NCBI GenBank assembly: GCA_039621445.1
Contig: CP154957.1
Span: 20,538,607 to 20,602,606, forward strand
Length of the DNA stretch: 64,000 nucleotides
Origin: Euglena gracilis
Taxonomy: Eukaryota; Euglenida; Euglenophyceae; Euglenales
Direction of reading: 5' to 3'
The notes below the pieces were generated by a model. That model made no database searches. It worked only from the letters and a program-made list of their open reading frames with translations, and was not told the DNA's origin. Shown in pieces: positions 46,501 through 52,039 of this stretch. The position numbers were made by a program, and so were the translations under genes. The stretch's first letter is position 1; every line of letters starts with the position of its first letter.

Positions 46501-47372
46501 TGGGGGGCAGTGGGCCGACCTGCCCACGGTCGCCAACTGAAGGTCCCAGGCTGATGGGGTTTATTCCCTGGGGGGGGACCCCTGGGGGGTCACGGGGGAC
46601 CCACTCAAAAATCGCGAAAAAAATCCAAAAATAGCACTTTTTCAAAAAATTTCGGTGCCTTGGCGCCAAAAAGTATATCCCACGGGGGGGGGGGGGCTCG
46701 GCACCCACCCTGCCCCCCCCAAGAGTCCACAACTTAAAAAAAAACCTTGCTTCCTCCCTGTTGTTGTTGTGCCACCCTGTTGCTTTCACGTCAATGATTT
46801 CACACGTGCCAAGTACGAAACCCGTGCCAACAGACCCCACACATCTGAACAATTTCTGCAAGCACACCGTGGCTTCTGATCTTCTCGCAAAGGGTTTGCA
46901 ATTCCTTCACCCCATCGTCAAGGAAGAAACAGAAGGAGGAAACCATCTGTTCGAAATGTTGCTGGTGTTTTTCCTTCTTGGACAGCTGGTACTGAAAGAC
47001 AAGGCTCAAAAAAAAAAATAAAGCAGAAAAAATGCGCAGACCTTCTTTGCCTTTCCCCGAAAATGCTCAATTTGCTTGTAATATATTGCCTTCCACAAGA
47101 GATGGGCAACATCATATTTCACAGCAAACTCTGGGTCCAAAAGCATAATTTTCTCGTACTTTTCCGCGACCCTGGAAATTTGAAATTATTTAAAGGCATT
47201 CAGAGTGTCAGCATTACTTCGTTCTGCAATGAGCAATTTTCTCTTCATTGTTCAAACGGTCTTTCGAAAGTTCCACCAGTTCTTTCTCCAAGCTCTGGCT
47301 TCTCCTAAAAGAAGCAATAAAATTAGATTACAACATTTTCAAGCACCTGAAAAGCTTTCGGACATCGGTCAT
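28000..47372 (-). CDS. EST1/SMG7-like protein (14-3-3-like NMD/telomerase-associated family), 3' end not found
   Basis: The family binds phosphorylated UPF1 in nonsense-mediated decay (SMG5/6/7) or telomerase (EST1). I assembled this gene from minus-strand exons whose phases all agree: 47372-47347, 47304-47218, 47171-47042, 46991-46868, 43655-43593, 31627-31529, 31501-31302, 28765-28662 and, tentatively, 28140-28000. The ATG at 47372 has an in-frame TGA just upstream. The N-terminal EST1 domain shows KYEKIMLLDPEFAVKYD and LLWKAIYYKQIEHFR. The TPR core shows SMGDLARYK, GFYKKALLLN, GHNQMAVLASYE, YHHYRSLA and AFPSARENLINLF, then FVRIQGMIFTKIG. About 324 residues are recovered, much shorter than full SMG7, so more exons probably lie below 28 kb. 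Introns 4 (3.2 kb) and 5 (12.0 kb) are full of transposons, while others are 27-50 bp. The model rests on motif recognition from memory; no transcript was seen. Confidence 0.8.
28141..28661. other. Intron 8 of the EST1/SMG7-like gene; no other gene
   Basis: Mixed C-rich and T-rich sequence (CCCCCCCTGC run near 28400). I found no further feature. Confidence 0.4.
28662..28765 (-). CDS. EST1/SMG7-like gene, exon 8
   Basis: The acceptor AACGTTCGCACAG and donor TTGG/GTATGT bound a 104-nt exon reading DLKGDTKPAPRIEDG then FVRIQGMIFTKIG. The latter resembles the H/R-x-x-G-x-LFTxx segment that follows the TPR block in SMG7-type proteins. It enters at phase 0, exactly as exon 7 leaves. Confidence 0.65.
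28889..29158. mobile_element. GGGTTTTTTTTAAG-type MITE
   Basis: Ends GGGTTTTCTTTAAG and (CT)AAAAAAAAAACCC are inverted. The interior has C/G runs, then AAAAATTGCGAAAATACT, then CCTTCGGCACCAAAAAG. Sister copies are at 33.42-33.61 kb and 46.56-46.75 kb. It is non-coding and sits inside intron 7 of the EST1/SMG7-like gene. Confidence 0.6.
29159..29724. other. Intronic stretch, no gene
   Basis: No motif or splice-bounded exon that I could recognise. Two short CACTGGGAG words pair near 29350-29380. Confidence 0.3.
29725..30201. mobile_element. CATACAATTTTTTTACCGACC MITE, probably composite
   Basis: Inverted ends CATACAATTTTTTTACCG and CGGTAAAAAATTGTATG enclose C/G-run blocks and CCAGTCAGTCAC words. 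A second set of similar internal ends (ACTGACTGGTTT / AAACCAGTCAGT) suggests one element nested in another. The GCGCTGG/CCAGTGCC hairpin near 30005-30025 marks the centre. Confidence 0.6.
30622..31106. mobile_element. 469-bp MITE with 8-bp target-site duplication
   Basis: The element at 30630-31098 has perfect 17-bp ends CATACATCTCTCTAAGG / CCTTAGAGAGATGTATG. It is flanked on both sides by ATTACGAG (30622-30629 and 31099-31106). The interior contains three C-run/G-run stem blocks and CTAGC words, with no ORF. An 8-bp duplication is what hAT-superfamily transposases make. Confidence 0.88.
31302..31627 (-). CDS. EST1/SMG7-like gene, exons 6-7
   Basis: Exon 6 (31627-31529) encodes RYKAVYETGPGKGDWSVAKG and FYKKALLLNKGSG. 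A 27-nt GTGTCC...TTTCCAG intron follows, then exon 7 (31501-31302) encodes the GHNQMAVLASYE / YHHYRSLA / AFPSARENLINLFNRNN block typical of the EST1/SMG7 TPR region. The 27-nt segment is also in frame and stop-free, so it could be retained. Its look (GT, T-rich, CCAG) and family alignment favour splicing. The exon-7 donor AAG/GTTCCC is phase 0. Confidence 0.82.
32847..32912. mobile_element. Solo family E-like terminus
   Basis: The word GGGACGCCGGTTCTGTC and its partly decayed mirror resemble the terminal repeats of the family E element at 53.6-60.06 kb. Only one end is visible. Confidence 0.4.
33419..33980. mobile_element. C/G-run MITE cluster in intron 5
   Basis: The first part (to ~33610) matches the GGGTTTTTTTTAAG MITE (AAAATCGCGAAAAGTGCTTA and CCTTCGGCACCAAAAAGTAT blocks). 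The second part (33.65-33.98 kb) is a different C/G-run block around CTTCCCGTATTTCCGGGAGC. Boundaries are approximate. Confidence 0.45.
34362..34395. repeat. GGGTAGTCGATCGACTACCC palindrome
   Basis: A perfect palindrome centred on TCGATCGA. Related GTCGATCGAC cassettes occur at 36.70-36.78, 37.10-37.20 and 41.12-41.18 kb, always next to CCCAGAAC and a C-run. Confidence 0.7.
34554..35100. mobile_element. 531-bp MITE with 8-bp target-site duplication
   Basis: The element at 34562-35092 has inverted ends CAGGGAATTTCTTAAGG / CTTAAGAAATTCCCTG, and CATGAGAC directly flanks both sides (34554-34561 and 35093-35100). The interior contains GGCTGGCCGG-type repeats and C/G runs. It is non-coding and hAT-like by duplication length. 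Confidence 0.87.
35235..35320. mobile_element. Solo terminus related to family B
   Basis: CGGTCTAGCACGATGAAGCC followed by a CCCGTGAATGATTAACGGG-type segment resembles the sequence next to the family B fragment at 41.6-42.05 kb. No coding part remains. Confidence 0.45.
35750..35975. repeat. Tandem/inverted GACCTGCAACCTGTGACCGG repeats
   Basis: Four copies of CTGCAACCTGTGACCGGGGG occur, interspersed with GTGGTCGTAAATGAGGGG. The composition is G-run rich. Possibly the inside of a MITE. Confidence 0.65.
36080..36575. repeat. Tandem repeat, ~165-171 bp period, three units
   Basis: The block CAGCATTATTCAAAACCTGG ends each unit (around 36221, 36392 and 36556). Each unit also contains ACTGAAAgTCACCGtAA and GTGTAATTTGTAACTTATAA. 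It is AT-rich with no coding potential. Confidence 0.85.
36700..36860. repeat. GTCGATCGAC cassette plus GGCCGAAGGCC hairpins
   Basis: Two GTCGATCGAC-type palindromes are followed by three GCGGCCGAAGGCCGC-type hairpins. A nearby GTAGGGTTAGGG (36.88 kb) is a short telomere-like word. Confidence 0.65.
36974..37081. repeat. 108-bp palindrome (hairpin element)
   Basis: Outer arms AAAGAGGCGCCCAA / TTGGGCGCCTCTTT and inner arms CATTGGGGGACCC / GGGTCCCCCAATG surround a GGCGCCAAAGGCGCC apex. The middle of the arms is slightly diverged. It has the same plan as the palindromes next to the recombinase elements. Confidence 0.85.
37655..37790. repeat. GGGCCTGAAAAGGCCCCC tandem repeat
   Basis: Four units of about 30 bp, each with an internal GGGCCTGAAAAGGCCC palindrome. 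Reads in frame as repeats of GPEKAP/GLKRPP. I do not call it coding. Confidence 0.8.
38153..39482 (-). mobile_element. Family A element copy 1 (internally deleted)
   Basis: Both ends match the A terminal inverted repeat (TTTAAAAACGTGTTCAGCCC at the left, mirrored at 39.43-39.48 kb). Subterminal arrays of ~31-bp units (CATTTGTGGCAATGACACG type) occur at 38.21-38.33 and 39.23-39.37 kb. The inside holds only the first coding exon (38677-39174) and a remnant of the 3' region (GAGGCCGGGTGGTCCTC near 38370). A 240-bp insertion with TAGGTCTAGACTAGACT ends interrupts it at 38.38-38.62 kb. A 114-bp palindrome abuts its 5' end. Confidence 0.8.
38677..39174 (-). pseudogene. Tyrosine recombinase N-terminal fragment (family A)
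   Basis: The frame starts MAKRTANFVNGLLPPPPRTE and runs through the helical core-binding region (YPELDAFFVAWTGWELEPSL, LFDEASVIEQCVAQREQQSG, SATSFHTYVNAVARALRK). It nearly matches the A3 copy at 56572 and aligns in layout with the family B protein at 55.1-55.9 kb (SSFRTYVNAVSNIYKALAP). It ends where the internal deletion begins, before the first catalytic arginine, so it cannot be an active recombinase. Confidence 0.75.
39483..39596. repeat. 114-bp palindrome abutting family A copy 1
   Basis: Arms ACAAATTGTGGCTGAGCCCA / TGGGCTCAGCCACAATTTGT, apex GGGGGCCCCCTTCGGGGGCC. Nearly identical palindromes occur at 45259-45371 and 54719-54831. The palindrome begins within 2 bases of the element's terminal GAACACGTTTTT. 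Confidence 0.92.
40073..40570. mobile_element. CCAGGGTTCGATATAAGGAGG MITE
   Basis: Inverted ends CCAGGGTTCGATATAAGG and CCTTATATCAAACCCTGG are followed by a second pair CCTGGTTTAGGTGGG / CCCACCTAAACC. The centre is a mirrored GGCGCTTCGCGCC block, and an internal partial repeat of the end lies at 40.13-40.16 kb. It is non-coding. Confidence 0.8.
40573..40837. mobile_element. AGGCTTCTTTTTAAG MITE, second full copy
   Basis: Same family as 26.24-26.52 kb: ends AGGCTTCTTTTTAAG and CTTAAAAAGAAGCCT, flanked by TCCGGACC on both sides (8 bp). The internal CGGCGCTTCGCGCCGAAA and CAGCGCCTCCGGCGCGGG blocks are conserved. It lies directly against the right end of another MITE. Confidence 0.8.
41120..41186. 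repeat. GTCGATCGAC palindrome cassette
   Basis: Two GTCGATCGAC-type palindromes followed by CCCAGAACCCCCCC, at the truncated 3' edge of the family B recombinase fragment. Confidence 0.65.
41193..41640 (-). pseudogene. Tyrosine recombinase fragment, catalytic box I (family B)
   Basis: The segment reads FALIVPSSEKQFPQYNALMK, then WIQRKNLLKLGHTTGYRGEV (box I arginine in TTGYR), then SYSIVVGTMNNLLGDLNHVD. The beta-hairpin position that is lysine in family A (GTMKN) is asparagine here. The sequence stops before the box II arginine and the tyrosine. Upstream residues are cut off by the MITE at 41638. Confidence 0.75.
41638..41928. mobile_element. MITE inside family B copy 2
   Basis: Ends CGGCTTCATCGTGCTAGA and its inverted partner TCTAGCACGATGAAGCC bracket C/G-run sequence with repeated CGTGGCGAGGGGGT words and mirrored CACCCTCCCC blocks. 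A related insert breaks the IS630-like transposase at 50.53-50.76 kb. Confidence 0.65.
42047..42143. repeat. 97-bp palindrome abutting family B copy 2
   Basis: Arms AAAACCGGGGTCCAATCCCG / CGGGATTGGACCCCGGTTTT with an apex around CCGGGGGGCACCGAAGGT. It is similar in sequence plan to the palindrome at 56165-56261, which also abuts the same end of a family B element. Confidence 0.9.
42286..42388. repeat. Palindrome abutting family D element
   Basis: A core perfect palindrome (42301-42372) has arms TAACAGATTCAGCAGGGGCG / CGCCCCTGCTGAATCTGTTA. Imperfect outer arms (AAAAAATCGACTGGC / GTCGGTCGATTTTT) end 2 bases before the family D terminal repeat. Confidence 0.9.
42391..43490 (-). mobile_element. 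Family D element copy 1 (1.1 kb, non-autonomous)
   Basis: Terminal inverted repeats of ~39 bp (AAAACCTATTTTgtCTGGG... at the left, ...CCCAGAAAATAGGTTTT at the right). Subterminal arrays of 32-bp units (GGGCGCCTGAATGGAAATCG) occur at 42.49-42.60 and 43.30-43.42 kb, both in the same orientation. The middle contains palindromic CTGCGTTTCGAAACGCAG blocks and a minus-strand 89-codon frame (42869-43138) that I do not recognise. It lies ~100 bp from exon 5 of the EST1/SMG7-like gene. Confidence 0.8.
43593..43655 (-). CDS. EST1/SMG7-like gene, exon 5 (63 nt)
   Basis: The acceptor CCCTTCCACAG and donor CTTG/GTATGC bound a 63-nt exon encoding GESVALSTILCTLTVSMGDL. The last base joins exon 6 (CTCGCTACAAG) to give SMGDLARYK, the family hallmark (usually LGDLARY). 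The phase is 1 in and 1 out. It is an island ~3 kb from exon 4 and ~12 kb from exon 6, with a family D element ending only ~100 bp away. Confidence 0.8.
44150..44965 (-). pseudogene. Fused recombinase/PHD remnants (family A copy 2)
   Basis: The reverse strand reads the conserved N-terminus MAKxTANFVNGLLPPPP, a deletion, then WELEPSLLFDEASVIEQCV. This is joined to DQPPVPRAVSRLPIK and a frameshifted PHD region (NPNCLELS, duplicated CxxC parts). It closely matches the two ends of the A3 gene at 56.57-58.41 kb, so most of the recombinase catalytic domain is deleted. Confidence 0.65.
44348..44467. repeat. 120-bp palindrome inserted in family A copy 2
   Basis: Arms CAAGAACAGTGGTTTGGGCC / GGCCCAAACACAGTTCTTG (slightly diverged) and an apex GGGGACCGCGGCGCCTTCGG. 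Unlike most others, it sits inside the element rather than at its end. Confidence 0.85.
45259..45371. repeat. 113-bp palindrome abutting family A copy 2
   Basis: Same sequence family as 39483-39596 and 54719-54831 (ACAAATTGTGGCTGAG arms, GGGGCCCCCTTCGGGGGCCC apex). It starts right after the element's terminal CGTTTTTAA. Confidence 0.92.
45764..45981. mobile_element. ACCCTCACCCCCCC MITE
   Basis: Inverted ends ACCCTCACCCCCCCCTCAAAG / CACTTTGGGGGGGGTGAGGG enclose AAAGTGGCCA blocks and a TTTGGCGCCAAAGGCGCC apex. Similar ends occur at 51.52-51.56 and 52.04-52.26 kb. Confidence 0.65.
46339..46424. mobile_element. Small C/G-run inverted element
   Basis: AACCCCCCCCTAAATGAGCC and GGGCTCACTTAGGGGGGG face each other across GTCGGTTCTGGACCG. 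About 85 bp, non-coding. Confidence 0.5.
46556..46748. mobile_element. GGGTTTTTTTTAAG-type MITE, intron 4 copy
   Basis: Shares AAAATCGCGAAAAAAATCC and GCGCCAAAAAGTATATCCCA blocks with the copies at 28.9 and 33.4 kb. The right end AACTTAAAAAAAAACC is conserved. It lies just below exon 4 of the EST1/SMG7-like gene. Confidence 0.55.
46868..47372 (-). CDS. EST1/SMG7-like gene, exons 1-4
   Basis: Four exons (26, 87, 130 and 124 nt) are separated by GT..AG introns of 42, 46 and 50 bp. They encode the start MTDVRKLF, a charged helix (EKELVELSKD), the EST1 N-terminal signature (KYEKIMLLDPEF, LLWKAIYYKQIEHFR) and a helix with FEQMVSSFCFFLDD and LQTLCEKIRSHG. The exon-4 donor CACG/GTGTGC leaves phase 1, matching exon 5. 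Between exons 4 and 5 some family members carry extra residues, so a further small exon cannot be excluded. Confidence 0.82.
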
Positions 47373-47842
47373 GTGCGATGTTCAGGGCAAGGCGAGTCTT
47401 AGAAACCGATATTGGCAAAGGGTGTTCCGAACAGGGAAAAAAAAAAAACTGACCCCGTGTAATTCCCCGGACATGAATTACAGGGCAGGATAATCGTGTT
47501 CCAAAATTTTTGGAATCATTAGGGCACTTTGGGGGGCGCTTGGGGGGGGGGGCAATGTTGACTCCAGCCGCCAAGGGGTCCAACAAGCCGCCGAGCCGTT
47601 CCATTTCAGCTCCAACGGGCCGGGGGGTCCAACTTCAGGGGGGGGGGGCATTGGCAACAAGCAAAATGCCAGATATTCCTATTTTTTGGTGCCAAAATCC
47701 TAATATTTATGTGGGGATATCCTTGTGGGGAAAATTTTACCTGGATTTTTTGAAAAAGAGTTCTTGAAAAATCTTCGGGGGTGTTCCCCTTGTAACCCCC
47801 CGTACCGCTTTTGGCCAATTTTTTTCCGGAAAATTTTTGGAC
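47373..47842. other. Upstream region of the EST1/SMG7-like gene
   Basis: This contains the presumed 5' region of the minus-strand gene. No TATA box or other promoter element stands out. C/G-run material (47.53-47.66 kb) resembles MITE interior. Confidence 0.35.
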
Positions 47843-47959
47843 GGTGATGCTTTATTTGGGCCCCGGTCGGAAAATCGCGGGTGACCAAATTGCGGGTCGG
47901 CCCGACCCGCAATTTGGTCACCCGCGATTTTCCGACCGGGGCCCAAATAAAGCATCACC
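47843..47959. repeat. Perfect 117-bp palindrome
   Basis: GGTGATGCTTTATTTGGGCC at the left is mirrored exactly by GGCCCAAATAAAGCATCACC at the right. I find no mismatch through the centre GGGTCGGCCCGACCC. Related CAATTTGGTCACCCGCGATT sequence recurs at 51.41-51.43 kb. Confidence 0.95.
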
Positions 47960-48339
47960 TGTGTGGGTTGGGCCGACCTGGTCGGTAGGAAACGCAATCA
48001 TCCGCACTACCCCTCCCCCTTTCTGGAGATTTAAGCCCCCCCTGAAAATTTTTTTTGTCCAAATCACCCCAAAACCAGTCAAAACCAACTTAAATGGCTC
48101 CAGAACCCCCCAATCGGGGGTGAATATGCAAAAACTTGGGGGGAAAATGCCCATTTTGGGCCACTTTTGGGGAAAACATTGTCTTTGCATATACCTACAA
48201 ACTGGGGCAACCTGGCGTGCATAAACGCATGGCCGACCCCCGGTCGGTCATGCGTCCCCCCCCATGTGTATTAACCCTAGTTGGGTTAGCCGGCTGTAGT
48301 CCTCAAAATTGAAAATTTTCCACGCCGGTTAATCATGGA
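47960..48339. other. No gene recognised
   Basis: C-rich sequence whose TTTCTGGAGATTTAAGCCCC block is mirrored at 51.26-51.29 kb, suggesting remnants of one inverted element. A TTAACCCTAGTTGGG word near 48.27 kb is shared with the 36974-37081 palindrome. Confidence 0.35.
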
Positions 48340-48450
48340 GTAGGGTTAGGGTCAGGGTTGGGGTTAGGGTTTGGGTTAGGGTTCGGATTTGGGTGTGGTA
48401 TAGGGTCAGGGCCAGGGTTTCGGGTTAGGGTTGGGGATTTTGTTAGGTGC
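48340..48450. repeat. Degenerate interstitial telomere-type repeats (TTAGGG)
   Basis: About fifteen tandem hexamer-to-octamer units of the form (T)TTAGGG or TCAGGG/TTGGGG, reading 5'->3' on the plus strand. The G-rich strand and unit length fit telomeric DNA. Degeneracy and internal position indicate an interstitial relic or telomere-healing scar. Confidence 0.75.
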
Positions 48451-48515
48451 GGGGGGGGGGGGGCGGCAGACCCCCCCCCCCCACCGCTAGACGACCAAGG
48501 GCGCCGAAGGCGCCC

Positions 48516-49190
48516 TACGACCAGGCTCCTTTTTAAGTCACCTGACCCCCCCGCCCCGGGCCGGGGGGTCCGGGCCGGCCCCCCCCCCGGGGGGGGGGGT
48601 CCCGCGCCGGAGGCGTTGGGCCATAGCTGGCACTTCGTTTAAAACGAAGTCAAAAAAAACACGTTTTTTTTAAAAAAAACATGTTTTTTTAAAAAAAAAC
48701 AAAAAAACGCCATTGAGGGTCCAGGGCAGAAAATTTTTTTTGCCTTTAATTTTAGCTTTTTTGCCCATCCTCGGTCAGAGAAAGACACCAAATTTGGGAT
48801 GTTTCAAGCTGAAACATCCCAAAATGGCAGAAAAATGCCCTATTTTGACCATTCTTGTTGAAGACAACCAAAAGTATTGGTTTTCAAGTCATTTGAGCTA
48901 AGATTGGTTCACCCTTGCGATCAAAGGCAAAATTTGGACCATCATTTTCCCCTTTGTTTTTTTGCCGTTTTTTTTGCCCGTTTTTTTTAATAAAAAACAA
49001 AAAAAACGTTTTTTTAAAAAAAAACAAAAAACGCCAGCTATGCGTTGGGCATACCTTTTCGGCGCGGAGCGCCGAAATTTTTTGAAAATTGCCTTTAACA
49101 GCCTGATTTTGGGGAGGGTCCCGCGCCACCCTGGGTGGGTGGGGGGGGGAACCCCCGGGGGTCTTAAAAAGAAGCCTGCCTCCGACAATG
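48516..49190. mobile_element. AGGCTTCTTTTTAAG MITE split by another element
   Basis: The left half (GACCAGGCTCCTTTTTAAG to GCGCCGGAGGCGTTGGG, to 48.62 kb) and right half (TGCGTTGGGCATACC... to CTTAAAAAGAAGCCT at 49.18 kb) belong to one MITE. Between them lies an element with CATAGCTGGC / GCCAGCTATG ends (48622-49042). GCGTTGGGC is duplicated on both sides of the insertion. Confidence 0.7.
48622..49042. mobile_element. CATAGCTGGC element nested in a MITE
   Basis: Ends CATAGCTGGC and GCCAGCTATG, inside which are GTTTTTTTTAAAAAAAAC palindromes. The middle (TTTAATTTTAGCTTTTTTGC to GGTTCACCCTTGCGATCAAA) is almost identical to 61.90-62.12 kb. No ORF is recognised. Confidence 0.7.
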
Positions 49191-49305
49191 GGTGTCCGCT
49201 TGCGCATGCACACAAAACGGTCCGGTGGCGAAGGGATTTTGTTATTGTGGGCGGGGGGGGTGCGGGGGGGGGGGGGGGGGCAGCCCCTCCCCCCCGCCAG
49301 GGCTG

Positions 49306-49990
49306 ACGTTTTTTTTGTTTTACCACCCCCCCCCCCCATATTGTCCCAACCACCTTCCCACTGGGACCCCAAATGGACAATATGGGGGGGGGACAATATG
49401 GGGGTACGGTCGGGACAATAAGACAGGAGGCAGCGAAAACCATACAGCGGGTCATGGTCGGCTAAGGGCAGAAGCTGCACTGACCGGAAGAACTCACAGC
49501 CATGCAACCACTGTGGAACGAAATTCCACAACGGAGGCACCTAACCACATTTGGAACACGAAGCGGCCTTTCACACACAATACACACAGTAGGCTCAGCT
49601 TGGATTGGAGGATTGTCATCACAATTCTCGGAAAATGTGCGCTGGTCTCCTCCACAGAATGAGTGGCCCGAAATTTCACAATCTCATTCTTAGTGGAATA
49701 CGGCAGGACACGTTTGGCTTTTCGAAGGGGAACAGCTTCAGGAGGTGCAGTTTGCTCTTCCGAAACCCGATCGACGGGCTTCGGAATCACCACAGCTCCC
49801 TCACGCCGGCTGTCGGGGAAGACAGCGACCGGCTTGAAAGCCAGCACCGTCTGGCGCATTTTGGGAGCCATGGCTGCAAAAAAGAGATACAACGGAAAAA
49901 AAAACTTTGCGGAAAATGGCCAGGGACAATATGGGGGGGGGGGTGGTAAAACAAAGCAAAAACACTTTCATGAATAAAAAACAGTTTAAA
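49306..49990 (-). mobile_element. TIR element carrying a helix-turn-helix ORF
   Basis: Ends TTTTACCACCCCCC...CATATTGTCCC and GGGACAATATGG...GGTGGTAAAA are inverted over more than 25 bp. Between them on the minus strand is the HTH frame described next. It is too short to be autonomous. Confidence 0.65.
49494..49892 (-). pseudogene. Transposase N-terminal HTH fragment
   Basis: The frame opens MAPKMRQTVLAFKPVAVFPD and contains YSTKNEIVKFRATHSVEETS then AHFPRI. This resembles the psq/CENP-B-type helix-turn-helix (KxEIVxFxxxHSVxETAxHF) at the start of pogo/Tigger- or Tc1-type transposases. It runs out of homology within ~100 residues and no DDE domain follows, so it is a truncated gene or an orphan DNA-binding protein. 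Confidence 0.5.
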
Positions 49991-50142
49991 ACCGGTTTTC
50001 TGTTTCAAAAAAGAGTGTTTTTTTTTAAAATAAAACGTTGGGGTAGGTTTCATTGCTGCAAACCTATTTTGTGTGTATTTTCCACGCTCCTGCAATGTTA
50101 AAACATGTGCTCGCTACGATTTAAAAAAACTCCTGCTTTCAG

Positions 50143-51162
50143 TTGATGGCTGAATTTCCGACTTGTCCTTCTGCTGAAGGTGTTCATTTCAAATTACTTT
50201 GCAACCCTTTGCACCTTCTCTTCAGAATTTCATCAGTCAGAAACCAGGGGCCGCAGAAGGAAGAATTACGCCCTCTTGCACTCAAAGTTGATGATATCCT
50301 TCGAAGTGATTCCGGCTTGACTTTGAAATCCGTTGTCAGTAGATTGAGCCGACTGCACGGTGTCAATATGTCCACGGAGACTGTGAGTCGAGCGCTCAAA
50401 AGGATGTACTGGACGTACAAAAAGCACCATTTCTGCCCGAAGGGTCGAAATGACCCAGCCACAAAAGCCCTCCGTCGCGTGTATTGTAGGCAGGGTTTTT
50501 TTGCAATTCCATTGGCTGCAGTGCCTGCGTTGGAGTTGTAGGCCAGCCCGAATGGTCAAGGGGGGTTGGTGCACCCCTCCCCCCTCTCCTCGCTACGCCG
50601 TTTACCCCCCCCCCTGGCTGGACCACCTTGCCACGCCACCGGCAATTTTCACGATTTTCTGAAGGAAAATTTTGTTGGAAACCATGGTACACCCCCTCCC
50701 CCCTGTCGCGGACCCCCTCGCCACGGCGTACCAACCCCCCAAGCTTGAGCGGGTTTTGAATTGAAAGGAGGTTGGGATCTCTTACAAGGGGGCCACGCAC
50801 AGGTCCGGGCCAGGGGGGGGGGGACTTATTCCTTCCGTGCCATGGAAAATTTTCCGTTCACACCGGCAGGTTTGCCATCCCATGGACTTGGAAAAGTGGG
50901 GGTGGGTGTCGAGAAATGCATTGCATTTACCCTGTGGGCGAAGAAGAACACACATCTGAAATCTTTTCAACAAAACCCTGATTTTGACGAAATTTCTCAG
51001 TTGCCCAATCACAACTTGATGTTCTGCGATGAGTCCGGCCTAAATTTGCATTCATCTGTGCGTGGATATGGCTGGGCTCCGTCAGGGCAGAGGACGTCAA
51101 CTGTTGTTGAATCAAATCGTGGCACAAATTTGTCTATGATTGTTGCGACAATCAGTTTCTAG
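50143..51162 (+). pseudogene. IS630/Tc1-mariner-like transposase, interrupted and truncated
   Basis: Part 1 (50143-50490) has an HTH region: LALKVDDILRSDSGLTLKSV, then VNMSTETVSRALKRMYWTYK and KKHHFCPKGRN. A C/G-run insertion (50.53-50.76 kb) breaks the frame. Part 2 (~50.88-51.16 kb) resumes with NHNLMFCDESGLNLHSSVRG and YGWAPSGQR. This is the first catalytic Asp (xxxDESG) and the RGYGWAxxGxR signature of the IS630/Tc1 group. The frame then stops, and the second and third acidic residues are absent, so the copy is inactive. The insert shares CGCCACGGCG-type blocks with the MITE at 41.64-41.93 kb. Confidence 0.7.
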
Positions 51163-51239
51163 TGCAAGACCACATGGGATGCAACAGTTGATCCCTCCCA
51201 CGCACACTGTTTTGGCTCAATCAGGTTGCCCCAGTATAT

Positions 51240-51450
51240 AGGTACATGTATTTTTCCGCAGGGGGGGGGGGGGCTTAAATCTCCAAAGGGGGGGTAGTGC
51301 AGAATATTGTGGGTCGGCCCGACCTGGTCGGCCCGACCCACACAGGTCGATAAGCCACCCACACAGGTCGGGCCGACAACAGGTCGGGCCGACCAGGTCG
51401 GCCCGACCCGCAATTTGGTCACCCGCGATTTTCCGCACGGAGCCCTTTAT
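51240..51450. repeat. GGTCGGCCCGACC inverted repeats
   Basis: Five partly overlapping CAGGTCGGGCCGAC / GTCGGCCCGACC palindromes end in CAATTTGGTCACCCGCGATT, shared with the perfect palindrome at 47.84 kb. This looks like a rearranged copy of that hairpin. Confidence 0.65.
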
Positions 51451-52039
51451 TTGACCATGCTTTCAAGCAGATTCCGAGTTTTAAGGCATGAATTTTCAAA
51501 TTTGAGGTTGGTCTCTCCTTCCCTCACCCCCCTCAAAGTGACCCCCCCCAAGTGGCCAAAAATTTTGGCAAAATTTGGTTCACGCCGAAGGTTCGGCGCC
51601 GAAGCCCCTGAAGAAACAAAAAAAACTTTAAAAAAACAAAAAAACGCCAGCTCTGGGCCCTGAACTTGTTCAAAATACGGGCACATGGTAAAGAGTCGAG
51701 GCGGAGCACGGCCACACCCGGTGGAGGTGGGTGGTGCGGCCGGTGTTCAGCCCCCGGGACCACTCCGTCGGCTTGCGGGGGACGTCGACCCGTGCGCAGC
51801 GGGGCGGCGGCAAACGCCCGTGGAAGCAGTGCCCCTTTACGTCCGCGGAACCTTCTTTCCCGGCGTCAGACGACATTTTATTACGCCGTGGCTTTTGCAT
51901 ACGGCCGCCGGACCTGCGCATTTTGATGCTCGCGTAATTTGATGTCGCCCCTTAGAGTGCCTGCCTATTTTTTGGCAGGGAGGTACAGTGCTTTTTGGTG
52001 ACATTTTTACAGAATCAGTACCCCAACCTGATGGAAGTG
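51451..52039. other. No gene recognised
   Basis: Contains a partial CTCACCCCCCTCAAAGTG MITE end (51.52 kb), an AAACGCCAGCTCTGG word (51.64 kb) and a GC-richer patch (51.70-51.93 kb) open in several frames without a recognisable domain. Confidence 0.3.
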
